A stretch of DNA of 8,361 nucleotides from Heritagella sp051881655 (GTDB lineage Bacteria > Bacillota > Clostridia > Oscillospirales > Acutalibacteraceae): contig JBJEQH010000187.1 in assembly GCA_051881655.1 (NCBI GenBank), positions 1-8,361 of the forward strand. The letters run 5' to 3'. Numbering within the stretch: the first letter of the stretch is position 1; the number at the start of each line of letters is the position of its first letter. A program made the position numbers and the translations under genes. Below are positions 1-5,354 of the stretch, piece by piece. The notes beneath the pieces were generated by a model. That model was not told the DNA's origin, did no database searches, and worked only from the letters and a program-made list of their open reading frames with translations.

Positions 1-43
1 ATTCGATTGATTCTTAAATTGTAGGCCATATCGGAAAAGGATA

Positions 44-72
44 TTGACAATTACATCTATTAGGTGTAAAAT
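44..72 (+). promoter_or_regulatory. Sigma-A promoter of the XRE regulator gene
   Basis: A perfect -35 box TTGACA (44-49) is followed after exactly 17 bp by TAAAAT (67-72), one base from the TATAAT consensus. Transcription should begin near 79, giving a leader of about 30 nt before the ATG at 110. The TTG inside the -35 box opens an in-frame reading frame, but it is promoter DNA and not a start codon. Confidence 0.85.
51..69. promoter_or_regulatory. Candidate operator (imperfect palindrome) in the XRE promoter
   Basis: TTACATCT (51-58) and AGGTGTAA (62-69) form an inverted repeat matching at 7 of 8 positions around a 3-nt centre. It fills the spacer and touches the -10 box, where a bound dimer would block RNA polymerase. 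A further CATCTA copy lies at 74-79, 20 bp after the one at 54-59. Small XRE regulators often repress their own promoter, so self-binding is the simplest reading, but this is inference. Confidence 0.4.
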
Positions 73-109
73 GCATCTAAAAATTGTAAGCCAAAGTGAG
101 GAAAAGTCA

Positions 110-334
110 ATGAAACAAGAACTGGAAACCTTCTGTTTTAATGTGACATGGCTACGAAAGAACAACCACATTTCAAGAAAAAGGATGGCGGAACTTTTGG
201 AAATCAGTGAAATAAGCCTTGCCAAAATAGAAAAAGGGAAAATCCCTCCCCGATTGAGTGTAAAGGTTCTTTTTCGCATTCAGTCGGTCTTTAGAATTCT
301 GCCAAAGGATCAAGTGGAGCGGCGATTGGGGTGA
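110..334 (+). CDS. Small XRE-family helix-turn-helix transcriptional regulator
   Basis: This is a 74-residue cytoplasmic protein made of little more than one Cro/C1-type (HTH_XRE) domain. Residues about 22-50 carry the helix-turn-helix: SRKRMAELL forms helix 2, followed by the recognition segment EISLAKIEKGK, and the typical hydrophobic closing helix is at 50-62. I chose the ATG at 110 because a GAGG site (98-101) sits 8 nt upstream; the in-frame TTG at 44 lies inside the -35 box. The DNA is visibly AT-richer than the rest of the window, which hints at a different origin, for example an accessory or phage-type regulator. No partner gene is visible, since the window starts just upstream. The family call is firm; the target and role are unknown. 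Self-regulation is possible given the palindrome in its promoter. Confidence 0.8.
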   Translation: MKQELETFCFNVTWLRKNNHISRKRMAELLEISEISLAKIEKGKIPPRLSVKVLFRIQSVFRILPKDQVERRLG

Positions 335-462
335 GAAAGGAGTGGGTGGAGGCCTGTTTTCTTTTCTCCGTTTGGGGATTATTTTGGCTTCTTTTTTAAA
401 TAAAAACACCTTTTCTTTTTTTCCGTTTTCCTGTATCATGAAAAAAGAGAGGGGGCCGCAAA

Positions 463-1704
463 ATGGAGGGACTGCTGAAAATCGGAGCGGGGCTTCTCTT
501 TTTGCTGCCCCTTTCTCTGGGGATTTGTTCTCTTTTCCGGTGCAGCGCCGGGGATTCCTTCTTCCCCGAAGCCCAGAAGAGGGACCAAAAGGGAGAAAAA
601 CAGGTGGTTTTTCTCTCTCTTTCTTTCGGTTTTCTCTGTGGGATTGTGATGGCTATCGCAGCTCATGGGCAGTTTCCCGATCAGAGCCTGCCGCAGGCCC
701 TGGATTCCTTTTTTCGCTATAACATCGACGCCGGGCACTATGCGGATCTGGCCCGGTGGGGGTATGGCAGCGGGGAAGCGGGTTTTCCCGAGCAATATCT
801 GATGATTGTGTTCTTTCCGCTGTTCCCCATGCTGATGATGCCGCTGGTACACATGGGTCTGCCCTTTTCCCTCACCGCCATGGGGGTGAATCTCCTGTTT
901 CTGGCGGGAGCGGGGGGAGAGCTGTATCGCCTGATGTACCGGCGGTTCGGGCGGTCCTGTGCGTGGGGCAGCTGCCTGTGCCTGCTGTTGCTTCCCGGGT
1001 CCTTTCTGTTTGCCGTTCCCATGACGGAAGCGATGTTTCTGTTTTTGTCGCTGGCCTATTTGGACAGCGCGGAGCGGAAAAAAGGGGGATGGTGCGGTCT
1101 GTGGGGCGTATTGGCGGGGCTGTGCCGCCTTCCGGGCATTCTGCTGGCGGTGATTCCCCTTTGTCAGGCTGTGCGGCTCTGGCGCCAGCGGGAAAAGCTG
1201 CCCAAGGGGATGATTCCGGCCATCGCGGCCCCGGCGGTGGGTTTTGGCGTGTATCTGCTTCTCAATTGGGGGATCTACGGCAATCCGTGGCAGTTTTTGA
1301 TTTTTCAGCGGGAGCACTGGTACCAGGGAGGCGGGTATTTTGGCAATACGCTGTATACCCTGCTGCAATATACCGGCATCACCTGGGGCGAAAACCGGGA
1401 TATGGCCATCTATCTGTTTTTGTGGCAGTTTTTGGCGGTTCTCTTCCAATTGTTCCTTTTGGCGGCGGCAGCGCGAAAGCTGCCCTGTGTATGGCTGCTG
1501 CACGGCCTGCTCTATTTTGCCGTGGTAAACGGTGCGGTCTGGCTGCTCAGCGCCCCGCGCTATGCACTGGGGATGCCGGTGCTGGCGCCCGCTTTCGCTC
1601 TGTTGGTGCAGCGCCCCTGGCAGCGGGTGGGATTGATTTTGCTGCTTCTGCCGCTGTGGGTTCTCTATTTTTCGGTGTTTCTGCGCCACGGTCCGGTATA
1701 CTGA
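463..1704 (+). CDS. PIG-V/Gpi18-like polytopic membrane glycosyltransferase (probable mannosyltransferase family)
   Basis: A 413-residue integral membrane protein with roughly nine to eleven hydrophobic segments. Motifs recall the PIG-V/Gpi18 family, which transfers mannose from a polyprenyl-phosphate donor: an acidic loop after the first membrane segments with DAGHYADLARWGY (89-101), then FFPLFP (117-122), PMTEAMF (186-192), CRLPG (221-225), a QREHWYQG loop (282-289) and a C-terminal SAPRYALGMPVLAP stretch (363-376). In this fold the loop aspartate (here D89) is the likely catalytic residue. The ATG at 463 follows a GAGAGGGGG ribosome site (447-455). Both flanks carry unrelated genes, so no polysaccharide locus points to an acceptor. 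The sugar, donor and product are unknown; bacterial members have been proposed to glycosylate surface lipids or proteins. The C-terminus ends just before a strong terminator. The family call is good; the substrate is inference. Confidence 0.75.
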   Translation: MEGLLKIGAGLLFLLPLSLGICSLFRCSAGDSFFPEAQKRDQKGEKQVVFLSLSFGFLCGIVMAIAAHGQFPDQSLPQALDSFFRYNIDAGHYADLARWGYGSGEAGFPEQYLMIVFFPLFPMLMMPLVHMGLPFSLTAMGVNLLFLAGAGGELYRLMYRRFGRSCAWGSCLCLLLLPGSFLFAVPMTEAMFLFLSLAYLDSAERKKGGWCGLWGVLAGLCRLPGILLAVIPLCQAVRLWRQREKLPKGMIPAIAAPAVGFGVYLLLNWGIYGNPWQFLIFQREHWYQGGGYFGNTLYTLLQYTGITWGENRDMAIYLFLWQFLAVLFQLFLLAAAARKLPCVWLLHGLLYFAVVNGAVWLLSAPRYALGMPVLAPAFALLVQRPWQRVGLILLLLPLWVLYFSVFLRHGPVY

Positions 1705-1719
1705 AAATACAAATGGTAT

Positions 1720-1760
1720 AAAAAATGATCTCTCTCCAAAATGGAGAGAGATCATTTTTT
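1720..1760. terminator. Bidirectional intrinsic terminator between convergent genes
   Basis: A perfect 18-bp inverted repeat (arms 1720-1737 and 1743-1760, 5-nt loop) starts with six A and ends with six T, so it gives a hairpin plus U-tract on both strands. It lies 15 bp after the glycosyltransferase stop and 15 bp beyond the stop of the minus-strand oxidase, serving both. Confidence 0.93.
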
Positions 1761-1775
1761 GATGGAAAGAAAAAA

Positions 1776-2786
1776 TCAGCGCACCATATCCCGGGTGATC
1801 TCGGAGAGAGAGAAAGCGCCGCACATGGCCATCGTGTCGGCCAGTTCGCCCTGAATTTTCTCGATGTACGCCTTCACGCCCTCTTTTCCGCCGCCATACA
1901 CAGCCGCGACAAACGGGCGGGCGATCAGCACGCCGTCCGCTCCCAGAGCCAGGGCCTTGAATACATCGACACCCGAGCGGATCCCGCCGTCCACCAGCAC
2001 CTTCATGCGCCCATCGACAAATGCGGCGATCTCCTCCAGCACCTCGGCGGTGGCGGGGCACTGATCCAGCACGCGGCCGCCGTGATTGGAGACGATGATG
2101 GCGTCTGCACCGGCCTGCAGGGCCTTCTCAGCGCCTTTTACGGTCATCACACCTTTGATGATAAAGGGAACCCCCGCGTCCTTGATAATGGCGGACAGTT
2201 CCTCGACCGATTTGCCGCCGGCCGGAGGCTGCATGTTTTTCAGGAAGGGAAGCCCGGCCGCATCAATATCCATGGCGGCGGCAAAAGCACCACTCGCTTT
2301 GACCAGCTCCATTTTCTGCCGGATGGTGTCCCGGTTCCAGGGCTTTACCGTGGGAACACCCAGACCGTTTTTCTCCCCGATGGCCTTGGTGGCGGCCACC
2401 ATCACCTGGCTGTCCAGTCCGTCGCCGGTGAAAGCGGCAATGCCATTTTCGGCGCAGGCCGAAACCAGCACGCTGTTATAGGTCAGGTCATTGTACAGAT
2501 CGCTGTAATGCATACTGACGGCGCCCACCGGACCGGCAAAAAACGGGGCGGCAAAGGTGCGGCCGAACAGCTCGAAGGTGGTATCCACAGGGCGGCTGGG
2601 GAACAGCGTATCCATATTCACGCGGATCTGCTGCCATTTGTCAAAGTTGCGCATGGCGGTATCGCCCATGCCCTTGGCGCCGGGGCCGGGAATGGTATTG
2701 CGGCAGGCCGCACCGTTACACACGGGGCACGCCTTACAGGCGCCCATGTGGCCGCGGGCATTCTGCAGAACTTCCTGATAATTCAT
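1776..2786 (-). CDS. FMN-dependent 2-hydroxy-acid oxidase/dehydrogenase with N-terminal cysteine cluster
   Basis: A 336-residue TIM-barrel flavoprotein of the glycolate oxidase/lactate dehydrogenase (LldD) superfamily, which oxidises an L-2-hydroxy acid such as lactate to the 2-keto acid using FMN. Active-site signatures are present: K211 in IIKGVM, catalytic H235 and substrate-binding R238 in SNHGGRVLD, and the phosphate-binding VDGGIRSGVDVFKALALGAD stretch (266-285) followed by ARPF. The N-terminus carries C17, C20, C23 and C28 in a CX2CX2CX4C pattern that classical glycolate oxidase and LldD lack; it could bind a metal or Fe-S centre. The ATG at 2784-2786 has AAAGGAG 7 nt upstream; a longer frame to 2906 crosses the promoter and is not used. 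The protein is shorter than LldD (about 380 residues). It is divergent from an alcohol dehydrogenase. The true substrate and electron acceptor cannot be read from the sequence; in an anaerobe a dehydrogenase is more likely than an oxygen-using oxidase. Confidence 0.85.
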   Translation of the reverse strand: MNYQEVLQNARGHMGACKACPVCNGAACRNTIPGPGAKGMGDTAMRNFDKWQQIRVNMDTLFPSRPVDTTFELFGRTFAAPFFAGPVGAVSMHYSDLYNDLTYNSVLVSACAENGIAAFTGDGLDSQVMVAATKAIGEKNGLGVPTVKPWNRDTIRQKMELVKASGAFAAAMDIDAAGLPFLKNMQPPAGGKSVEELSAIIKDAGVPFIIKGVMTVKGAEKALQAGADAIIVSNHGGRVLDQCPATAEVLEEIAAFVDGRMKVLVDGGIRSGVDVFKALALGADGVLIARPFVAAVYGGGKEGVKAYIEKIQGELADTMAMCGAFSLSEITRDMVR

Positions 2787-2825
2787 GAAAAAGCTCCTTT
2801 CCGATGCAAACAAAGTCTTTCTCTC

Positions 2826-2854
2826 ATTATAGGGGGATTTTGGGATGCCGTCAA
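2826..2854 (-). promoter_or_regulatory. Sigma-A promoter of the 2-hydroxy-acid oxidase gene
   Basis: Read on the minus strand, TTGACG (2849-2854) is followed after 17 bp by a perfect TATAAT (2826-2831). Transcription should start near 2819, giving a leader of about 33 nt to the ATG at 2786. Confidence 0.88.
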
Positions 2855-2864
2855 TGGAGGAAAA

Positions 2865-2884
2865 GCCATGAAAAGAAAAATGGC
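2865..2884. promoter_or_regulatory. Inverted repeat between two divergent promoters (possible shared operator)
   Basis: GCCAT (2865-2869) and ATGGC (2880-2884) are 5-bp inverted half-sites separated by an A-rich 10 bp. They sit in the 38 bp between the -35 boxes of the divergent oxidase and dehydrogenase promoters, where one regulator could control both. The half-sites are short, so chance is a real alternative. Confidence 0.3.
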
Positions 2885-2892
2885 GGTTTCGG

Positions 2893-2920
2893 TTGCAGTT
2901 TTCCACAGGATTGTTATAAT
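2893..2920 (+). promoter_or_regulatory. Extended -10 promoter of the alcohol dehydrogenase gene
   Basis: A perfect TATAAT (2915-2920) is preceded by the extended -10 TG (2912-2913), with TTGCAG (2893-2898) as a weaker -35 box at 16 bp. Transcription should start near 2927 and give a leader of about 65 nt. The weak -35 with an extended -10 suggests that activation or modulation is possible. Confidence 0.8.
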
Positions 2921-2992
2921 GAAGGCAAGGCCGGTTCTCCGGGCCTGTATTGGATTCTTTTAACCTTATAAATGGAAGGGAAGGAGCACAAA

Positions 2993-4033
2993 ATGAAAAA
3001 AGAGACGATGCTGCAGCAGGTGATGACGGCTCCCGGCGTGATCGAGTTCCGGGAAATCCCGGTTCCTCGGCCGGAAAAGGGACAGGTGCTGGTAAAAATT
3101 CATCGGATCGGCGTGTGCGGCAGCGATATCCATGTGTACCACGGAAAGCACCCGTTTACCTCGTATCCGGTGACCCAGGGGCATGAGGTCTCCGGTTCCG
3201 TCGAGGCGCTGGGCGAGGGGGTTACCGGTTTGTCCGTCGGACAGAAGGTCACCATCGAGCCCCAGGTGACCTGCGGCCATTGCCACCCCTGTACCCACGG
3301 CAAGTACAACCTGTGTGAAGAGCTGAAGGTGATGGGTTTCCAGACGACCGGTACCGCCAGCGAGTACTTTGCGGTGGATGCTTCGAAAGTCACCCCCTTG
3401 CCGGACACCATGACTTTTGACGAGGGCGCCATGATCGAGCCGCTGGCCGTGGCGGTTCATGCGGTGCGCCGCGCCGGCGATGTCAGCGGGCAGGACATCT
3501 GTGTGCTGGGAGCCGGTCCCATTGGAATCCTGACGGCCCAGACTGCCAAGGCCCTGGGGGCCCGCCGGGTGATGATTACCGATGTCAGCAATACCCGGCT
3601 GCAGAAGGCGCTGGAGTGCGGCGTGGATCGGGCCGTGAACACGAAAGAAGAGGATTTCGCGGCGGCATTTGTGGGATTCTTTGGCCCGGATAAGGCGGAT
3701 GTGATTTACGATTGTGCCGGAAATGACATTACCATGGGACAGGCTATCGCCAATGCGCGCAAGGGCAGCACCATCATTCTGGTGGCGGTGTATGCCGGTA
3801 TGGCCCATGTGGATCTGGCTGTTTTGAACGATCACGAGCTGGATCTGAACACCACGATGATGTACCGCCATGAGGATTATGTGACGGCGATTGAGCTGGT
3901 AGAGCAGAAGAAGATCGCACTGGTTCCACTGATGAGCAGCCACTTTGCGTTCCGGGATTATCTGAAGGCGTACCAGTACATCGACGAAAATCGGGAGAGC
4001 ACCATGAAGGTGCTGATTGATGTGGACCGCTGA
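2993..4033 (+). CDS. Zinc-dependent medium-chain alcohol (polyol/threonine-type) dehydrogenase
   Basis: A 346-residue cytoplasmic dehydrogenase of the medium-chain (MDR) superfamily. Catalytic zinc ligands are C42 (VCGSD), H64-E65 (QGHE) and probably E149 (IEP). A structural zinc is held by C94, C97, C100 and C108. The Rossmann motif GAGPIG is at 173-178, and D197 at the end of the second strand favours NAD over NADP. The closest named relatives by motif are sorbitol, 2,3-butanediol and L-threonine 3-dehydrogenases; the sequence does not decide among them, so no symbol is given. The start at 2993 is set by AAGGAG (2981-2986) 6 nt upstream; an in-frame ATG at 2972 lies before that site. It is divergent from the 2-hydroxy-acid oxidase, which may point to joint use of a fermentation product or polyol. 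A terminator-like hairpin follows 9 nt after the stop. Confidence 0.88.
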   Translation: MKKETMLQQVMTAPGVIEFREIPVPRPEKGQVLVKIHRIGVCGSDIHVYHGKHPFTSYPVTQGHEVSGSVEALGEGVTGLSVGQKVTIEPQVTCGHCHPCTHGKYNLCEELKVMGFQTTGTASEYFAVDASKVTPLPDTMTFDEGAMIEPLAVAVHAVRRAGDVSGQDICVLGAGPIGILTAQTAKALGARRVMITDVSNTRLQKALECGVDRAVNTKEEDFAAAFVGFFGPDKADVIYDCAGNDITMGQAIANARKGSTIILVAVYAGMAHVDLAVLNDHELDLNTTMMYRHEDYVTAIELVEQKKIALVPLMSSHFAFRDYLKAYQYIDENRESTMKVLIDVDR

Positions 4034-4042
4034 GGAAAACGG

Positions 4043-4085
4043 AAAGGGGGGAGGAACCTGTGGGCAGTCCACCCCCTTTTGTTTT
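4043..4085 (+). terminator. Probable intrinsic terminator or attenuator after the dehydrogenase
   Basis: AAAGGGGG (4043-4050) pairs with CCCCCTTT (4072-4079), with a further GGA/TCC pairing inside the loop, followed by TTTTGTTTT. The T-tract partly belongs to the stem, so termination may be incomplete. No convincing promoter is seen between it and the next gene at 4147, so readthrough may feed the downstream pair. Confidence 0.6.
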
Positions 4086-4124
4086 CCCTCCCGGCGGGGA
4101 AGAAGAGAAAACCGTTATCGAATC

Positions 4125-4142
4125 CCTCTCTGGGGAGAGGAG
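4125..4142 (+). promoter_or_regulatory. Hairpin that can hide the ribosome site of the 48-residue ORF
   Basis: CCTCTC (4125-4130) pairs perfectly with GAGAGG (4135-4140) around a TGGG tetraloop. The 3' arm contains most of the GAGAGGAG ribosome-binding site that precedes the ATG at 4147. In mRNA this would mask the site and lower translation unless opened. The pairing is visible; a regulatory role is inference. Confidence 0.4.
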
Positions 4143-4146
4143 AAGA

Positions 4147-4293
4147 ATGAACATCGCCTATCGGGTGATGATGGCGCTGGATGACCGGGAGAATCCAGTG
4201 GAGGTGCCGCGGCTGCGCCTGGAAACCGAACAGCAGCGCCGGGATTGGGAGGCCGGCAGCCGCCGCCGTCAGGAGCGCCTGGCGCGCCCGTAA
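4147..4293 (+). CDS. Hypothetical 48-residue protein
   Basis: I do not recognise this protein. It starts with a short hydrophobic-mixed segment (MNIAYRVMMAL), and its second half is strongly charged and Arg/Glu/Gln-rich (from about residue 21 to 48), likely helical. Support for a real gene: a GAGAGGAG site 4 nt before the ATG, a stop 21 nt before the next gene, and a second clean ribosome site for that gene, as in a two-gene operon. The frame stays open further upstream to a GTG at 4060, but that part overlaps the terminator hairpin and is unlikely to be translated. No membrane segment, signal peptide or cysteine is seen. Its pairing with a TIGR04076-family gene is the only functional hint. 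It could also be a non-functional chance ORF in the leader of that gene. Confidence 0.5.
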   Translation: MNIAYRVMMALDDRENPVEVPRLRLETEQQRRDWEAGSRRRQERLARP

Positions 4294-4314
4294 TCATAAA
4301 GGAGAGAAGTGTTT

Positions 4315-4656
4315 ATGAAGCACCAGTGTAAAATTACGGTCATCCGAAAAGAATGCTATGAGGATTTGCAGCAGCAGTATCTGGCCGATCCGAAATCCGG
4401 TCCTTGCCCCATGTTTGAGGTAGGGCAGGAGTTCCTGCTGGAACGTGGAGAAGAACGGGATGATTTCTGGCACATGATGGACGGAAAATTCTGTTCGGAG
4501 GCATGGGACGCAATCAGCCGGTATGTATATGCGGCATTGCAGGGCGGTTCCATCATGAAGGGATGGACAAATGATGAGAAAATGATGATTGCCTGCTGTA
4601 ATGACGGAACCCGTCCGGTCATTTTTAAAATCGAACGGGTGGATGTGGAGGAATAA
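4315..4656 (+). CDS. TIGR04076-family protein of unknown function
   Basis: A 113-residue soluble protein that matches the TIGR04076 pattern found widely in Clostridia and other anaerobes: KITVIRK at the start (residues 6-12), GPCPMFEVGQEF (29-40), FCSEAW (59-64) and IACCNDGTRPVIFKIER (92-108). Conserved cysteines C31, C60, C94 and C95 could bind metal or act in redox chemistry, but the family has no established role that I can cite. An AAAGGAG site (4298-4304) sits 10 nt before the ATG at 4315; a GTG at 4309 would leave only 4 nt, so the ATG is preferred. It follows the 48-residue ORF by 21 nt and probably shares its transcript. A perfect terminator follows directly. The family is confident; the function is unknown. 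Confidence 0.85.
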   Translation: MKHQCKITVIRKECYEDLQQQYLADPKSGPCPMFEVGQEFLLERGEERDDFWHMMDGKFCSEAWDAISRYVYAALQGGSIMKGWTNDEKMMIACCNDGTRPVIFKIERVDVEE

Positions 4657-4657
4657 G

Positions 4658-4702
4658 AAAACAGACGGCCGCCCTTTTTTCAGTGGGGCGGCCGTCTGTT
4701 TT
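4658..4702. terminator. Bidirectional intrinsic terminator between the TIGR04076 gene and lspA
   Basis: A perfect 17-bp inverted repeat (4658-4674 and 4686-4702), GC-rich in the middle and ending in a T-run on each strand, with an 11-nt loop. It starts 2 nt after the stop of the plus-strand gene and lies 6 nt beyond the stop of lspA on the minus strand. Confidence 0.93.
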
Positions 4703-4708
4703 TGTGAT

Positions 4709-5161
4709 TCAGTGAGGGCGTCGTTTTCCCAGGTGGGAGACGGTGAGCAGCAGGCTGCCGGCCAGCAGAAATACATCCGCCAGGTTCAGGATCAGCCGGC
4801 GCAAGCCGGGAAGGTCAAAATGGAGAAAATCCGTAACGGTGCCGTTTTTGGACCGGTCCAGCAGGTTGCCCAGCGTACCGCCCAGCAATAGGGCGCTCCC
4901 GGTTTGGAAAAGCCGGTCCTTTTTCTTCCTGAAACAGGAGGGCAGCAGGCAGACAAAGCTCGCCGCCGTCCCCAGAAAAGAGAGAAGAAGCGGCGCCTTT
5001 TCCCGTTCGGCCAGAAAACCGGTGCACAGGCCCGGGTTCTGGGCCCGGCGCAGGGTCAGACGGCGGCTGACTTTATGCGGAAAAAAGGAAGCGGGAAGCT
5101 CCCGGATTTTCTGTTTGGCGGCAAGGTCCAGCGAACAGAAGGAAAGAATCAAAAAAAGCAT
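4709..5161 (-). CDS. lspA: Lipoprotein signal peptidase (signal peptidase II), divergent member
   Basis: A 150-residue membrane aspartyl protease that cuts the signal peptide from prolipoproteins after lipid attachment. Four hydrophobic segments fit the family: about 1-16, 57-77, 84-101 and 122-142. The two catalytic aspartates are visible: D102 in GNLLDR and D129 in NLAD, with the accompanying GTVTDF (107-112) and N126. The first segment carries the D12/K16 pair. The N-terminal box N42-P-G-L-C-T-G-F-L differs from the usual N-x-G-A-A-F, keeping only N, G and the later F-L. GAGGG 7 nt upstream supports the ATG at 5159-5161. The length is at the short end for the family. It is divergent from accD, and the genome may hold another, more typical lspA. 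The call is firm on motifs; activity with the changed box is likely but unproven. Confidence 0.85.
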   Translation of the reverse strand: MLFLILSFCSLDLAAKQKIRELPASFFPHKVSRRLTLRRAQNPGLCTGFLAEREKAPLLLSFLGTAASFVCLLPSCFRKKKDRLFQTGSALLLGGTLGNLLDRSKNGTVTDFLHFDLPGLRRLILNLADVFLLAGSLLLTVSHLGKRRPH

Positions 5162-5200
5162 AAAAGGGCCCTCTTTTCAGTCAATATGGCTGTTTTTTTC

Positions 5201-5229
5201 ATTATATCGCGGCCCCTTCTATTTGTCCA
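5201..5229 (-). promoter_or_regulatory. Sigma-A promoter of lspA
   Basis: On the minus strand, TGGACA (5224-5229, 5 of 6 consensus bases) precedes a perfect TATAAT (5201-5206) by 17 bp. The start site should be near 5194, leaving about 32 nt before the ATG. The twin palindromes begin just upstream of its -35 box. Confidence 0.85.
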
Positions 5230-5234
5230 CCGGC

Positions 5235-5271
5235 TTTCCCGGTGGGAAAAGCCGAATTTCCCACCGGGAAT
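5235..5271. promoter_or_regulatory. Twin mirror-image palindromes, candidate operator pair
   Basis: Site 1 (5235-5249) is TTTCCC-GGT-GGGAAA and site 2 (5257-5271) is TTTCCC-ACC-GGGAAT. Each is a palindrome with a 3-nt centre, and the two centres (GGT and ACC) are reverse complements, so the whole block is also a perfect 14-bp inverted repeat (5236-5249 with 5257-5270). The centres lie 22 bp apart, about two helical turns, which fits two dimers side by side. An extra CCACCGG (5227-5233) overlaps the lspA -35 box. The block sits upstream of both divergent promoters, so it is not normally transcribed and is better read as a DNA site than as a terminator. Confidence 0.6.
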
Positions 5272-5310
5272 TTGTGGAAAGTCCGAGTAAAACCCAGAAT
5301 ACAAAGGGAC

Positions 5311-5339
5311 TTGACGAATGGGGAAAAAAACAGTATGAT
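5311..5339 (+). promoter_or_regulatory. Sigma-A promoter of accDA
   Basis: TTGACG (5311-5316) and TATGAT (5334-5339) are 17 bp apart, each one base from consensus. Transcription should start at about 5346, giving a leader of roughly 140 nt before the accD start. Confidence 0.85.
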
Positions 5340-5340
5340 A

Positions 5341-5354
5341 GTTTTTGTCAAAAC
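5341..5354. promoter_or_regulatory. Start-site palindrome of accDA, possible repressor operator
   Basis: GTTTT-TGTC-AAAAC has perfect 5-bp arms and lies on the predicted accD transcription start. TCAAAAC (5348-5354) recurs as TCAAACT (5359-5365) 11 bp on, one helical turn. The TCAAA element loosely recalls sites of FabT/MarR-type fatty acid regulators; the match is too weak to name a regulator. Confidence 0.35.

Noticed and set aside
411..439. Possible promoter for the glycosyltransferase (TATCAT at 434-439)
   Set aside because: No -35 box at a useful distance and the start would fall on the ribosome site. The T-rich stretch 335-462 shows no other clear promoter or terminator.
756..1721. Open frame of 321 codons on the plus strand inside the glycosyltransferase
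   Set aside because: It is a second frame of a gene with clear membrane segments and motifs; Gly/Ala/Ser-rich with no recognisable fold.
436..2061. Open frame of 541 codons on the minus strand
   Set aside because: It is antisense to the glycosyltransferase and crosses the bidirectional terminator; its Gln/His/Arg/Pro-rich make-up is typical of a GC-rich shadow frame, with no domain.
2966..4072. Open frame of 368 codons on the minus strand
   Set aside because: It is antisense to the zinc dehydrogenase, whose zinc and Rossmann motifs are unmistakable.
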